Shown: piece after piece, positions 1-12,500 of the stretch
Layout: the number at the start of each line of letters is the position of its first letter
How positions within the stretch are numbered: position 1 is the first letter of the stretch
Assembly (NCBI GenBank): GCA_013396915.1
Contig: VWZL01000597.1
Coordinates: 67,963-131,962, forward strand
From: Stercorarius parasiticus
Taxonomy: Eukaryota > Chordata > Aves > Charadriiformes > Stercorariidae
Reading direction: 5' to 3'
Length of the DNA: 64,000 nucleotides
Translations under genes and position numbers: made by a program
Notes under the pieces: generated by a model
Databases searched by the model: none
What the model saw: the letters and a program-made list of their open reading frames with translations, nothing else
Told to the model about the DNA's origin: nothing

Positions 1-3000
1 TTTAGGAAAAATAACTTCTCCTCTTACCCACAGGTGCCACAAGTTTCTCTTTAACACGTGTCCAATCCAAATCCAAGCTGATTTATTTGGGGCCTGTCTC
101 ATAACTCCCCCAGCTCCACCCATGCAGACCGTGGCCAGTGAGACTCCTGTGAAATCTTCTGTACAAGTCAGAAGATTTATTCCAGATAGGGCTAATCTTA
201 TCATAGGTATTCTTAATTACCTAGGCGTAGAGGGTGAAAAGTTACACAGCAGTGCCTCACACCTCTTGTTTGCAAAAGGGTCCCCACACCACTTGGGATG
301 AATGAGAAGATCACAGCTCCTTGCACGTGTCGCGGTCAAACCAAGAAACGCCCTGCTCTGACATGAAGTGCTCTCCAAGAAGCAGCTTTAAGGAAGGTCA
401 TGAATATGCACTTATGAACTGTCCATAACAGCCTGTGTCAATGACAATTCACAGAATTTAAGAAGAAATTTTAGATCAGCCTGCTCTGACCTCCTGAGTA
501 CCCAAGGCCACAGAATTCCAGTTATTCCGGTACTGAGGAAGGTCACTTCTGTAACGGTTCCCCGAGCTCTACCACACACACAGCAGCAATCTGGCACTCT
601 CAGCTCAAAACATACCCTCTGATTGGCTTTAAACGAAAGCAACACCCACAGAGATCTAGCAGAAGGGAAATGGCATTGTACCATTAAAGAACACCACCAC
701 AGAAGTCAAGCTCGGCAGAACACACACGACCTTGGGTTGTTATCAAAGAGATGGGGCTGACCAACAGCATAACCCAGCCAAAACTCATACTGCATTGAAA
801 CGTGCACATATGCACGTTTTCCAGTTACGAAGACAAGGAGAATTAGAGTGCCTTTGGATTCAACACAGAATTACCATGTTGCCTAATGCTTGTAATTAGA
901 GGGCAGAATGGATTGGGAAGCTTACAAGCATCTTGTTCAATGAGAAACAGGGGATTTGCATGCGGAGCTTGCATAAGTGTTACAGGAACTACCAGCAAAA
1001 GCATCTGAGGAGTCAGTGGGAAAGTAGATGCTGCAATTAACTACCAACACACAATTATTGAAGTAACTGAAGCACCACAATAACAACCGCTCAATAGAGA
1101 TGAGACTCCGGCATATCAGCGAAATACCCTGGAAGAAATCTGAACTTTCCAAAATGAGCTTTCAGGAAAAAAATCATTATCATCAAAAGCACCCCAAGCA
1201 CTTGCAGAAGCTAGGAGAGGAGACACCCCAAAGCAGCACGTGGTGGAATGGAAAAAGCTATGGGATACAAAACCTGACACTTGTACCCTGCCTCTGGGAC
1301 CTGGAAGAGCCAGATCTCTGCTGCAGTGATGGGAGTAACTAACTTTCTTGCTGCAGTCCCTTACTGACTGCTCCCTCTGGAAGTCTCTGCCTGACGGGTT
1401 TTCTTTGCTGGCAACCAGCACACAGATGGTAAGACTTTAATAAAGGCAAGCACCAATTTCCCAGTCACAACAGCTGCTCTTTACAGTTGTCAAGGTAAAA
1501 TATTTTATGGGTAAAAACAGAGCTAAAAGGTAACATTTTCAAATTAACTCAGGCAAAGGATGGAACCTTACCCCAGGTAACACTCAAACAAACCAAACTG
1601 GGGTACAACTGAATTTTATTTGGAAAATACAATTCATCGTCCCTTTCTCAAACTAGCCACCAATTACCCGAGTAGTCTCATTTGATAAACAAGGAAATGA
1701 GCTGTATTAATAGCCTAGCTAACTGCACAGTATATTTCACTTTTTTTTTGTGGGCTGGTGGAAGGGAGAAGATGACAACGTACACATAGAAGCAGTATAT
1801 GAACAGGAAGATTTTCTATAAACCCATGTTTCTATAAATCATTCGGCCAGAAGCTGTGTTCTTGTTTACGCACGCAGCTTTGCCAGCAGTGCATAGCCAG
1901 TGCTTTAACATGAAGGTTCGTTTCATGTGCATGAAAGCTAAAAACTTTAGCTTTCAAAGTCCATGCATGGGTAAAACTGAAGTTTGACTATTTTTTAAAA
2001 AGCATTTCGTTATTAAAATTTGCACTTGTAGTCAAGGAGAAAAAGAAGGTATCAAATACAAAACCATTTTCACTTGGTATTTGTAACAGCCTTTCACCAC
2101 CACCAAAGATGCTCCTTTCAAAGCACAGCAATACCCAATGGATGCAAAACACCATCACTTATCTGAGACAAAGCACACTAACCCAGGGTTTTAAAAAACA
2201 AATGCCTGTCACTTCTATCTCAGTCACATTTTAAACAAACAAAACACATGAAAGGCAGAATATTCCTTCGTTTTTCCTTCAAGTACTAAATCCTTTCTGA
2301 AAATTTAAGTCCAGAAACGTAATTCATTACCCTGTATGAATAGAGTACAACATAGCAGCATCAAGCCCCACATAATCATTCTAGGGATACCAACACTAGC
2401 TGCAGGGCAAATGTAAATTTAGCTTTTAAGCCTTCAGTTTTTGCCATTTCCAGGCATCATATACCTCAAATAAGGAGCCTGAAGTATTATCCAGCTGACT
2501 AGCTTTTAATTTGAATAACATGAACAAACTTTGTTTAACCATGACCCAGAGCCACACAAGAAATGAGATTAAAGTTGTCTCTTCACATTTAGTAATCTTC
2601 TAGTTAACATGCAAAACAACAAGAAAACTACTTTAAAGAAAAAAAAATACAGTCACGCCAACAGAAAATAAGGGCTGTGTCTGACTGCAGCTAAGCCACT
2701 TGTTAAACATGTTATCCCCCTACTGCTTAGGCACTCAGATGCAATGGGGTTTTCACATAGGCCAGGATCCTGTACCCATGCAGTGGGCTGCACTGAAAAA
2801 CAACTTGGGAGATTGAAGGCTGAGTCCCAGCAATACTGCTGGATAACATGCAAAGCATGTTTCGTTCGGTTTGATGGCAAAGACACATTTCAGTCTCACC
2901 GAAAGGTTCTTCAGGGCACCACAGTCACAGATACCTGTGCTATATTCTCCAGAAGACCCCTAAGTTAATAGTTTTCATCACCCTTGCAACACTATGGGCT

Positions 3001-3498
3001 ACACTACAGCCACCCTCAAAACAATGAAGTGAGAAGTGTGTTCTGTCCTAGATGTGGGGACACCCTTAGAGGAAATATATACTGTTGGGATCTTATTTTA
3101 ATCCAACCCTACAGAACTGCAAGACTTCAGTATAAATAGCTTATTTTCCAGTGACCAAGAAAAAGACAAACCACATCCCTAGCAGTGTTAGAGTATGTTT
3201 AATCTATAAGGCCACTGTAACTCAAATACATAATTACTGACAACAGTCACCGCTGCCCTACATAGGAAAGACCACAAGACTAGCTTTTATTGTCATGGAT
3301 TCTCAGTTTTCAAATGATTATCAAGGTTGAACCTCTTAGAAGAGGAGCAGTGATACTCTGTTTATTTTGCGGGAATTAAAAAAAAGATACACCATCTGCT
3401 TACTTAGATCTTCCACAAACCCCAGCAAATGTAATAAGGTAAAACAGTCAGTGTTTTCTTCTGAATACAGAGGATATTCTCCATATTGTTCTACTTAC
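1..3498 (-). other. ULK1: ULK1 intron 5 (5' part only)
   Basis: This is AT-rich non-coding sequence between the exon 5 donor and the left edge. No exon, repeat family or RNA gene was recognised. It contains two perfect short inverted repeats, at 798-819 (9-base arms) and 1932-1956 (11-base arms). Confidence 0.8.
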
Positions 3499-3535
3499 TG
3501 TGAAGATAGTCTGCCAGGTCACCACCATTACAGTA
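3499..3535 (-). CDS. ULK1: ULK1 exon 5 (hinge)
   Basis: This 37-base exon starts in phase 0 and ends after the first base of a codon. It encodes [12 protein letters not shown] plus the first base of the next residue, which is the kinase hinge and the start of alphaD. The acceptor is ctgtttgcag and the donor is CACA followed by gtaagtag. The next human exon begins MRTLSEDTIRLF; no match to it was found on the minus strand in 1-3480, so exon 6 lies beyond the left edge. Confidence 0.93.
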
Positions 3536-6500
3536 CTGCAAACAGAACAGAAAGCTCGGTAAATGCAAGGCAAAAGAAAGATCAAAAACAGTAAGGTTCA
3601 CTAGGACGGCAGGTTTATCATAGTATTTCAACATAATCAATCACGTGTCAAAATACGCATTCAGAAGTTGGCAGGGAAAACCCCATTCCAGTAGGTTCCT
3701 GTTCTGTCCCATTTCCCCTACACGTTGTGTTGCATTATGGTACACGAGCATTAACTATCTCTTGTGCGTGTGCACATCCATGTACATGCACTTCAGAGCG
3801 AAAGATAAACCCAGAACAAAGGAGAAGGGTCACCACTGGAGACACCACCAGAAAACTGGCTGAGGAAAGGCTGGGAGCAACCACAGCTGAAAACAGATTC
3901 CCCACATCACGTTCCATATCACTAAGGAAAGACCTCAGAGTAAGGACTGCAGACGAAGAAACCTTTCACAAGCTTTGCAGCCAAGCTGTGTGCAGAAAAT
4001 TTATTTTCCACATATCTTTGAGGCAGGTACTACCCAGTAACACCCATCTGAACCTTGAGGTAAGACGTCTGACTGATTAAACCTGTGCCAGCACGACCTT
4101 CTGACAGCAGCAATATGAAAAATCCCCCTGGCTGCTATCTTCAGCCACACCACTCCAGTCCTCAAAGGCACACAGCTGCAGATTAGATTAGCAAAAGCAT
4201 CACAGGTGAGACTGCGAGCAGAAAGCACTACTTGTGTAACAAGCCAGTCTGTTTAAATCAAGTCTTTTAAAAAAAAAAAAAAGACAAAAAGAGAGAGACA
4301 TACTCACCTCCATAACCAAGTAGACAGAGTTTGCCAGTTCCTGGGGAAAAAGAAAATGGAAAAATAAAACATTTATGCATTGAAATATTTCACACGCTTT
4401 ACAACCGCTGCATTTGCTTTTAAACAGGTAAACTGTGCTTTGTTATGATTCTGACTGAAGAGAGGGTAAAGACTTCATTGTAGGTTAATTCCTGGAAGAT
4501 TGCTTACTTTGAAAGTGACAGGTATTTAAGCACTTTATTCCTTTCTGAGCATGCATCTGTTTAACCAAGCAGATCTCCTGTACTGTGGCTTGAGTCTTCC
4601 ATGTTCCTTTTGGGCTCTTGGGATTAACAGCGGCATGCAATGCAGATGCTGGCACACTACTATCTTAGAGCCTTAATCATTTCCACATTTAACTTGGCCC
4701 TTTATAGCAGCCGTGCCAACATGAACAGCGCTAGGCTGAACAGAGAGATAAGAGCCACACAACTTTGGGACCTGCAATTCAACCCCACGGGTGAAAAGTG
4801 CCTAAGAGATCCATCTATGATTTGAGGGCAAAAAGAAAAGATCTTGAGTCAAAAATGCATCATCGGCCAATGAATTTCTACACACGCATTAACAGAGTGC
4901 TATTATCAGGTGGCTAAAGCTTTCTGGATTATCATGGGGGTCAACACCAGCAAACTCCAGGCCAAACACTCATCTTCCTAAATTTGCTACCAGGTGCTGC
5001 ATTGTGATGCTTCTTCTAGTCTGGAAAGTCTACCTCCAGCCTTCACTGATCTCCACCGTCTCCCTGGCCTTAGGAAGCACATGCAAGGCTGTATATAGAT
5101 CATAGGAACACGAGATACTGCGGAGAAGTGCCCGACAAACATCCAGCACCACGGAGCCACACTGGGAACTTTGGTGGCTGTGCAACACACTCTGGCCCTT
5201 GTTCGGCAGAGCCACCAGCAGAGAACAAGCGTGAGAAAACAGCCAGATGTTTCAAGCCTGGGTAGACCCAGAAGGGTGAATGACTCTGAACTCTCTTGTT
5301 GAAACAGAAGTCAGACAGAAGCAGGCCTGCTACAGAAAAGCCTGTATGCCAGAAGTCACTCCTGAACCCAGGGCCCGGTCCTGGACAAGTGCAGGCAGCA
5401 ATCCCCGGGTGAGTGGAGAAGCTCCCAAAGCAGAGCAAGGGGCTTCATTCCATTTCCAGAGCTCCAGGGCAGCATGCCTTTACTTACAGGCTGTTTAGAC
5501 ACCTGCCCGCCTGATTCCTCGTCCAAGCTCGACTTCAATTTCAAAAAGCCCTGGCATCCACCCCATCAGCCTTTTAGCTTCCAAGCGGCCTCCACTGTCT
5601 GCTCTCAGCCCCTTTCATCTCCTTCTGCCCACAGGACTCTATCCCCCATCAAGCCCGTACCAAACTGACTGCTTTTGTCAATGCCTCGAGTCCTCAGCAC
5701 CTCCCGTCATTTCTCTTGCGGTCCTCTTTTAACCCTGCAACATGAAATCTGAGTTTCCAGATGCTTGCTGGAAGACTGGCTGGAGGAAGGTGGGGGGGAG
5801 AGGAGGGGAAGCTGAACTACCTGTGATTTGAGAGACTGAAGCTACAACTGCACACATCCACCTTCCCCCGAGGGGCTCAGGGCACCAGGCAGCCCAGCAG
5901 CTTTGGCTCATGTGGGTCCCCTGGTCCGAGCATTCACCAGACCCCAAGGCTGGCCATCCCCAGCTCTTCTAGCTGTTTGCACAGCCAAGCCAAGCCCAGC
6001 TGAGCTTTTTGAAGGGCACTGGTTTGTCCAAAAAGCAATTTTTTGTGATACTTCAAGAAGGCTTTTGTTGCATTTCCTTGCCTGATGAGTACTGCTTTAA
6101 ACAGGCCCTGTTTTCCAATCTCTGCATTTAAAAGCAGCACACGTTATGTCATCTGCTTCCACACGCGCTTCAGATGAAGTGGGAAACCAGTCTGTGGTTA
6201 GAAGCACCAGCCCAGGGAAGCAGTGCAAGAAGCAAACCCCAGGCATCGTCACAAGCTTTGCATCTGACAAAGACCAGGGGAAAATTTTCTGAAGTGTTCA
6301 AAGCCCACCAGCTCCTGCTGTCCTCGTCAGGAACAGCAGAAGGACAAGGTTTATGAAAGACACCAGGCCTCTCACTTCTCTGTGAACTCCAGCCACGGAC
6401 GCAGCAGAAGACATGAGGCCACCTCAGAAGCAGGGTGCAGGTGCTCAGGGAACGACTGTGGGGCAACTGCTGGGCACGGGCAAGTGTCTGAAGTGGTTTT

Positions 6501-9500
6501 TGCAGCCCACACCGAGCTCATCACTGCCATGGCAACATTCTTTGGAGACCCTTCTCGTCTAAACATGCCATGATCACTGCAGCTCAGTACCTCTCTGTAT
6601 TACTATGTATAGTGCCAGCAGGGTTTGGGGAAGCTTAATATATTATTATCTATATAGAAAATCAAGAGGAACTTGGTCTACACAAACTAAGTCCAAGAGA
6701 TATCTGTAGGAAGTTATTGGCCAACAGCTAATGTACACTGCACAGTTTGGTTGTTTTTCCACTGTATGTTATTTAAAGACTCTGCAAACAAACATCATCG
6801 AGCAAGTCATTGATTTTTGGCAGCCAGTGTGTACAGCTACTAGGGTTAAACAAGGATCTGCACAGGCAAGGGAGATGCTCTGCTCAAAGTGACCTTGGTG
6901 GTTGGTGGTTTTATCCCACCAACGCAGGGTGAAGAGATAAGAGGGCAATACCCAAAAGGCTTCTAGGAGAGAAGTAGGTGGCTGCCCCAACCCTTCCCTG
7001 GCCACGGCACCCTCTGAACACCCAACCTAAGCCTCGCTAGGAAGCGCCCTCTGAACATCCATCCAAGCCTCACTGGGATGCACTCCCTCCCTGCTGCACG
7101 CACACCCACCACAGCAGAGGACACTGAACAAGCCTATTTTCAGGTCGCAGATGCCTGTAGCAGGGATGACACAACTTCCACATTTGCAACTTCAGCATTT
7201 TAAGACCAAATTACCAGATAAGATATTTGTAGGAATTTTGCCAACAAAACTAAACATTTATTTCAGGAAGGGCCCTGGAAACAAGCTCTTGTTTGGAAAA
7301 AAGCTTTCAGCAAGCAGCTTACTGTGGGTACAATGGATACAACTGTCTAAGGAGACTTCTGGTTTCCCAAATGGGCTGATGGACTTCTCTCAAGATGATT
7401 CAGGAGCAGAAACTATTTCTTTTCCATTTTTATCCTTCCACAGTATTTATGTTTTGTTCATTAACAAAACAAGGAAAAAATACCGCACGCCAAATTTTGC
7501 AGGCTACCAGTCTCTCTGAAACGAAACAAAATGCCCAACCCACTCATTTCCACATCAGTAACAAGAATACCAGAGTTTGTTGTATTACTGCAGAGGCTGA
7601 TGTCCAACAAGCACTACAGATAATTTACTCTGTACCTCTTACTCACGTGTGCCAGTCCGTACAGCCAAGGCTAATCCTGTCATTAAACAAGCTCGACGAA
7701 GGGAACAGCATAGAGGCAACCCCCTAACTTTTCCTCCCCTCACAAAGTCCAGCAGTACCCTGACCACACTCCACAACAGCGCCAAACAGCCTCCACCAAA
7801 GAAATTAAGCTGATAATTAATCAGTCTGGATCATTGCCTGACTTGTAGTTCTTGCAGCAGAGGCCCCAGCAATGAGGTTACAACTTAATTGAGTGTAAAA
7901 ATAGGCAACAGCCTCTACTGTCTACAAATAACACACATCTGCTGACAGAGGACAAAGAAATGAAGAAACTTCATTTAGCAGTACAGCATAATCACCCCAG
8001 GACCGTGCTGTGTTAAAATTCCTCACTGGGACTCTCGGAGGGATGGCGTTATGGACATCGAAACCCAGCAGTCCCATCTCCCTTTAAATTTTGTCTCCAC
8101 CCCTACTGGAAGGTGGCATGATCCTCTTCTTGGAAAGTGTGTGTTTAGGTGTGTCTGAAGGGAAATGTCTGGGTGTACCCACAGTTAGTCATCCTCCTAC
8201 CACAGCTCAAAAAGTCTGCGAGAGGAAACTTCCTTAGAGAAATCCTCCTCTGCATTCTACACTAGCGCCTTGCCTGCCACCAAGTTTAGGAAGGCATTTA
8301 GGAAGGGAAAAAGATTGAAGTTTAGTTACACAACACTCCAAAACTCTCTCAGCAGTGCAGTGTGCTCACCAACCTGTGTGGGACCAGTGTTGTAAAAGAC
8401 ACTGGGGTAAAACCAGCAAAGAATGGCTTCCACCTCACACAAATCCTCTTTTCTAGGAAGACTGGGGGATGCAGGAGGAACACTTGGAAGACGAATGTAG
8501 CTCCACTGTTTGCCCAATATGCTGAGCACCTGCGGCTGACAAGGCTCCTACTGCCTACAGGAGAGGAGCCCTATGGACTCAAGTCCTCAAAACTGGTTTT
8601 GTTACTCTCCTGAAGAAGAACGTACCACCGCCTGTTTGTTGGCCTCCCTCCAATGGCAAAAGTTCCTGTTTTGTACCTCTCAGAAGGTATCAACCATGTG
8701 CTGCTCAACACTGCCCCTTGAACGGCACCCGGAGCAGCTGCCAAGCAAAGATAATTTCCGCAGGCAGGTCTCTGTAAATGGGGCTAGGACTCATCATTGT
8801 ACCAACACAACAGCATAGAATTAAGCTGAGGGTCTGACAGTGGAAGATAAACTTGACACCAACTGAAAGCTAAGCTTTTCCACTCTGCGTTGGTTGTTTG
8901 TGTTTTTTTTTAATGCTACTTCCCTTGCTCGCTGCAGAACCACAGCACACTGCAGCCTCCTGCTCTGCCAGTAGGATCTCATGGAGCCAGCGCCCTTTTG
9001 GCCTATGGCCTCTAGTCATCACTCTTCTGACAGTGGCACTGGAGTCACAAACATGGGTTGTAGTGAACACAGTTTTGCTTTACAGAAACCAATTCCTAGG
9101 CCAGCAGCACCTGTTCCCAAGCTGGCTGGGCTTGGGAAACAGAACTCACAGTTCTCAAGAGAGGGAAGAAACTTTCCAAACAGTAAACTCTCCTGGTGTT
9201 ATTTCACTCTGGCTGACAGCTTGGCTTGAGCAGGCTAACCTCTACAGAGGGAAAGGAAAATCATCCTGCAACAAGGATTATCTCCTGACACAACTATTTG
9301 AACAGAAGCAAGATAAAAAGACAATAGTAACATCAATTGTGGGAGCACCTACCACTGCTCACCCTTCAGAAAACGGATCTAAAGCAAATAGCTAGAAGAT
9401 ATTCACATGCTTTTGACCTAACGCAGAAAGAAAAGCGTATCTCAGAGCCAATTCTCTGGCCCTGGTTGCTCTCTTCACTTCTTCTGAACCTTACCAGTAA

Positions 9501-12500
9501 GGACTCAGGAACATTTCATGCAGGTTTCCAATTTAAGAGACAACAATTAACTCAGATGAAGAAAGAAAAGGAGGAAAGAAGGGGAAAGTACTCATTCACT
9601 GCAGTATAATCTCCACTCTGCACAGAAACGCAATACCACAAAGTGTTTCTCAGACACAGGCACAGCTTCACATCCAGAGAAAAGCACATTTTAGGACAGA
9701 CTTTTGGGATTCAAGTCACGTAGCCAGTCAGGTCCTGCACCAGAAGACTTAGCACATTATAAGGAAGCTAAACAACAACAACAATAATAATAAGGCAGAT
9801 GCTTTCTTCTTGTGTACAGGCTACACTGGAAGTGATAAATCTTGGGCTATGGTAGCAGTCACATACAAGCAGGGACCAGGAGATGATATGCAAGCAACAA
9901 ATACCATCATCCAACAGCCTACTCAGTATCTTTGCCCATTTTGGCACATCCAGGTCCATCAATAAAACCTAGTGCTACTGACTGGAAAGCGTTATTACCA
10001 TGGTCAGCAGATCTTCGACTTCCCAAAAGAATGAGGGCTCCTAATTTCTTCACGTAGATCCCATGGGATAAGCATAAGAAGCAAGACATCCCCAGACTTC
10101 TGCATTGGCTCTTGGCTGCATTCTGCTTCCTACAGACCTGTCAGCTCGCTCCGGGATGCGCAGCACCAGCAGAGGCACAGGGCAAGCAGGAGAAGGCCCT
10201 GCAGCACAGAAGTGGTTTATGGCCAGCCTTGCAGCAGGTAGATTTCTGTAGGACCAGAAGGACAATGATGCCAAGGGCCAGTGTTACCCTATTCCAGGCA
10301 CTACGGTACTCTCTGCTTACAAAACAGATGAGTTGCTTCAGGAGAGGTCGTACTTCAGGGCAGATTAAAAACATCAGGAAAGCTGTCCTCTGGTTCTACA
10401 CGGGCTTCAGGAAGGGAGAGGAAGTCCTTCCCATCCCCCTGGCAACAGTCCTAAAAGTCTGACTGTGACATTAAAGAAACAAACAAGACAACGTCATGTC
10501 CGTGGAGCTACTGTTTGCCAGGCAACTAATACCACCACAGACAAATGGTAGGACAGCTGGTAAGACAGCTCGATCTTCAAGTGACCTGAAGAAACTTCAC
10601 CATCTACTCCACTGGACATGGGCTTTCTGCAGCTTCCTTCAAACCAGCCCCAGCTCTCTTCTCCTCTCCACCTCCAGCTCCCAGCGGTGGAGGCTGCAGT
10701 GCCTGCCCCAGCCCCGCTGACTGGGCAGTCTGCTCTTGGCACCACACAAGTTCACCGCAGGCCTTGATCAAAGCCCTGAGATTCAACGCGCTTGCTGGGT
10801 GATGGGTGTCTACAGCGCTTGCAGAGAGCTCAAACAGGAAAACACGACTCTCCTTCAGGGGCAGACTGGGCCTCTGCAGAGCAACATACTACAGCAAGTC
10901 AGAGAGCTGCCTCTGAACCTAACCACAGAAACCAAAATACAGGATTAATGTCATAATAAGAGCGTAGAGACAAAGTGGCAGGTTCCACAAGTCACAGAGC
11001 TTCAAGGCGAGACCAAAAACATGCATCAGAGCAAACTGAAGGCTGGCGCTGCTGGGACGCTGAAAAGCAATCACTTCTTACAGCAGCCATGTGCATCGGG
11101 GGGTAACGCTGCACCACCGACACCAGTCTGTGCCCCCAGCTGGCCAGCAATCGGGGGACATTACTGCCAGCGAGCACCCACCACAGGTCACATCTGTACG
11201 CTGCAGCCCAGCAATAATAAGAGACTGCGGAGGAAAAGAGCAGCAGAATCCTGAAAAATTTGGACTTTCTGACATGGAGTGGAAAGAAGTAATTGCCCCT
11301 TTGCCAACAGGCAGAATAAGTCCTAGAAGCTTCTTTAAACAAAAGCAAGCTCCTTTTTGCAAATGGAAACACGCTATGTTAATGCTATCAAGAGAGGAAA
11401 CTTCAGAATTCTAAAAACAATGATAAAATTATTGAAGATCCAATTTGCTTTTCTACATTTAATCTTCATCTCCTTTCTGTATCACAGTCACATTATGAAA
11501 TGAACATTTAAGGTTGAATTCCCTTAAGCTCAGTCACATGTACTGGAATGAAATCCTTGCATACCATAAAGTTGCATTTTATGAGCCTGCCCAAAGAGCA
11601 GGAGTAGTGGGGGAAGTGCTGTGGGTCAAGGCAGACAATGAGGCAGGCTACAAAGAGTGATCGTTTCAGTTTTAATCACACACTCCCTGAAACACGTTCA
11701 CTTACCAAGATAGGCGCAAATACAAACAAAGCAACTCAGTACAGAAGTTTGATTTTAGAACCAACTAATGTAGTTCTAATAATAAAGCTGGGAATGGCTT
11801 GGTTTTTTAACGGTATTTCCCAAACACAATCTGATACCCTGCAGGAATTTAATTTTTTTTTTTTTTTTAAGCAACTCTGGAAGTTAGAGGCCCAGCCTCC
11901 ACGGGGTTTTCTATGGCAGCTGCATGACTGACTGGCCTTCACAAGTCTTCTCTTTTACATTCATTTATTTCATACTTCAATTACCAGACTAACACACATA
12001 CAGCACAAAGGTGTTACAACAAGGAGTTTAAAAGAAAAAAAGCATGGGTTTTCTTTCAAATAAAAACAATCTTAATTTAAGTGGGGAAAAAAATCCAATT
12101 ACTGGAAGACAGAGTAACATGGGCTTGAATCTGCAGTATTTAAAAAAAACAACGAGAACCAAGTATGTTTGAACATATTTAGCATGCTGGCTACTATTGC
12201 TAACTAAATGAAAAAAATATCAAACACAAATGAAGCAGCCTCCAGAGAGAAAGTATCCCAGCTGCACAGTGGTGTGCACCAGGACACTAAGCACGGGAAC
12301 CGTGCAGCCTCTGCTGCCATTCGAGGGGTTCCCATCCCACCAGCAGCTCTCACTGTGCCACCAGCACATATTGAGCCAGCTGTGAGGCCTTCCCTTCCTG
12401 GAGATGTAAGATGCTTTGCTAAATAGGATCTCTAATGACTTAAAATTCTGCATCTTTCACTGCCCCCACCGGAACCACACTGTCTGGTTGATCTCTAGTA

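Noticed and set aside
8898..9395. 165-codon plus-strand open frame with a hydrophobic start, inside ULK1 intron 3
   Set aside because: It lies antisense in an intron, has no recognisable domain, and frames of this size are expected by chance in 15 kb. The signal-like start alone is not evidence.
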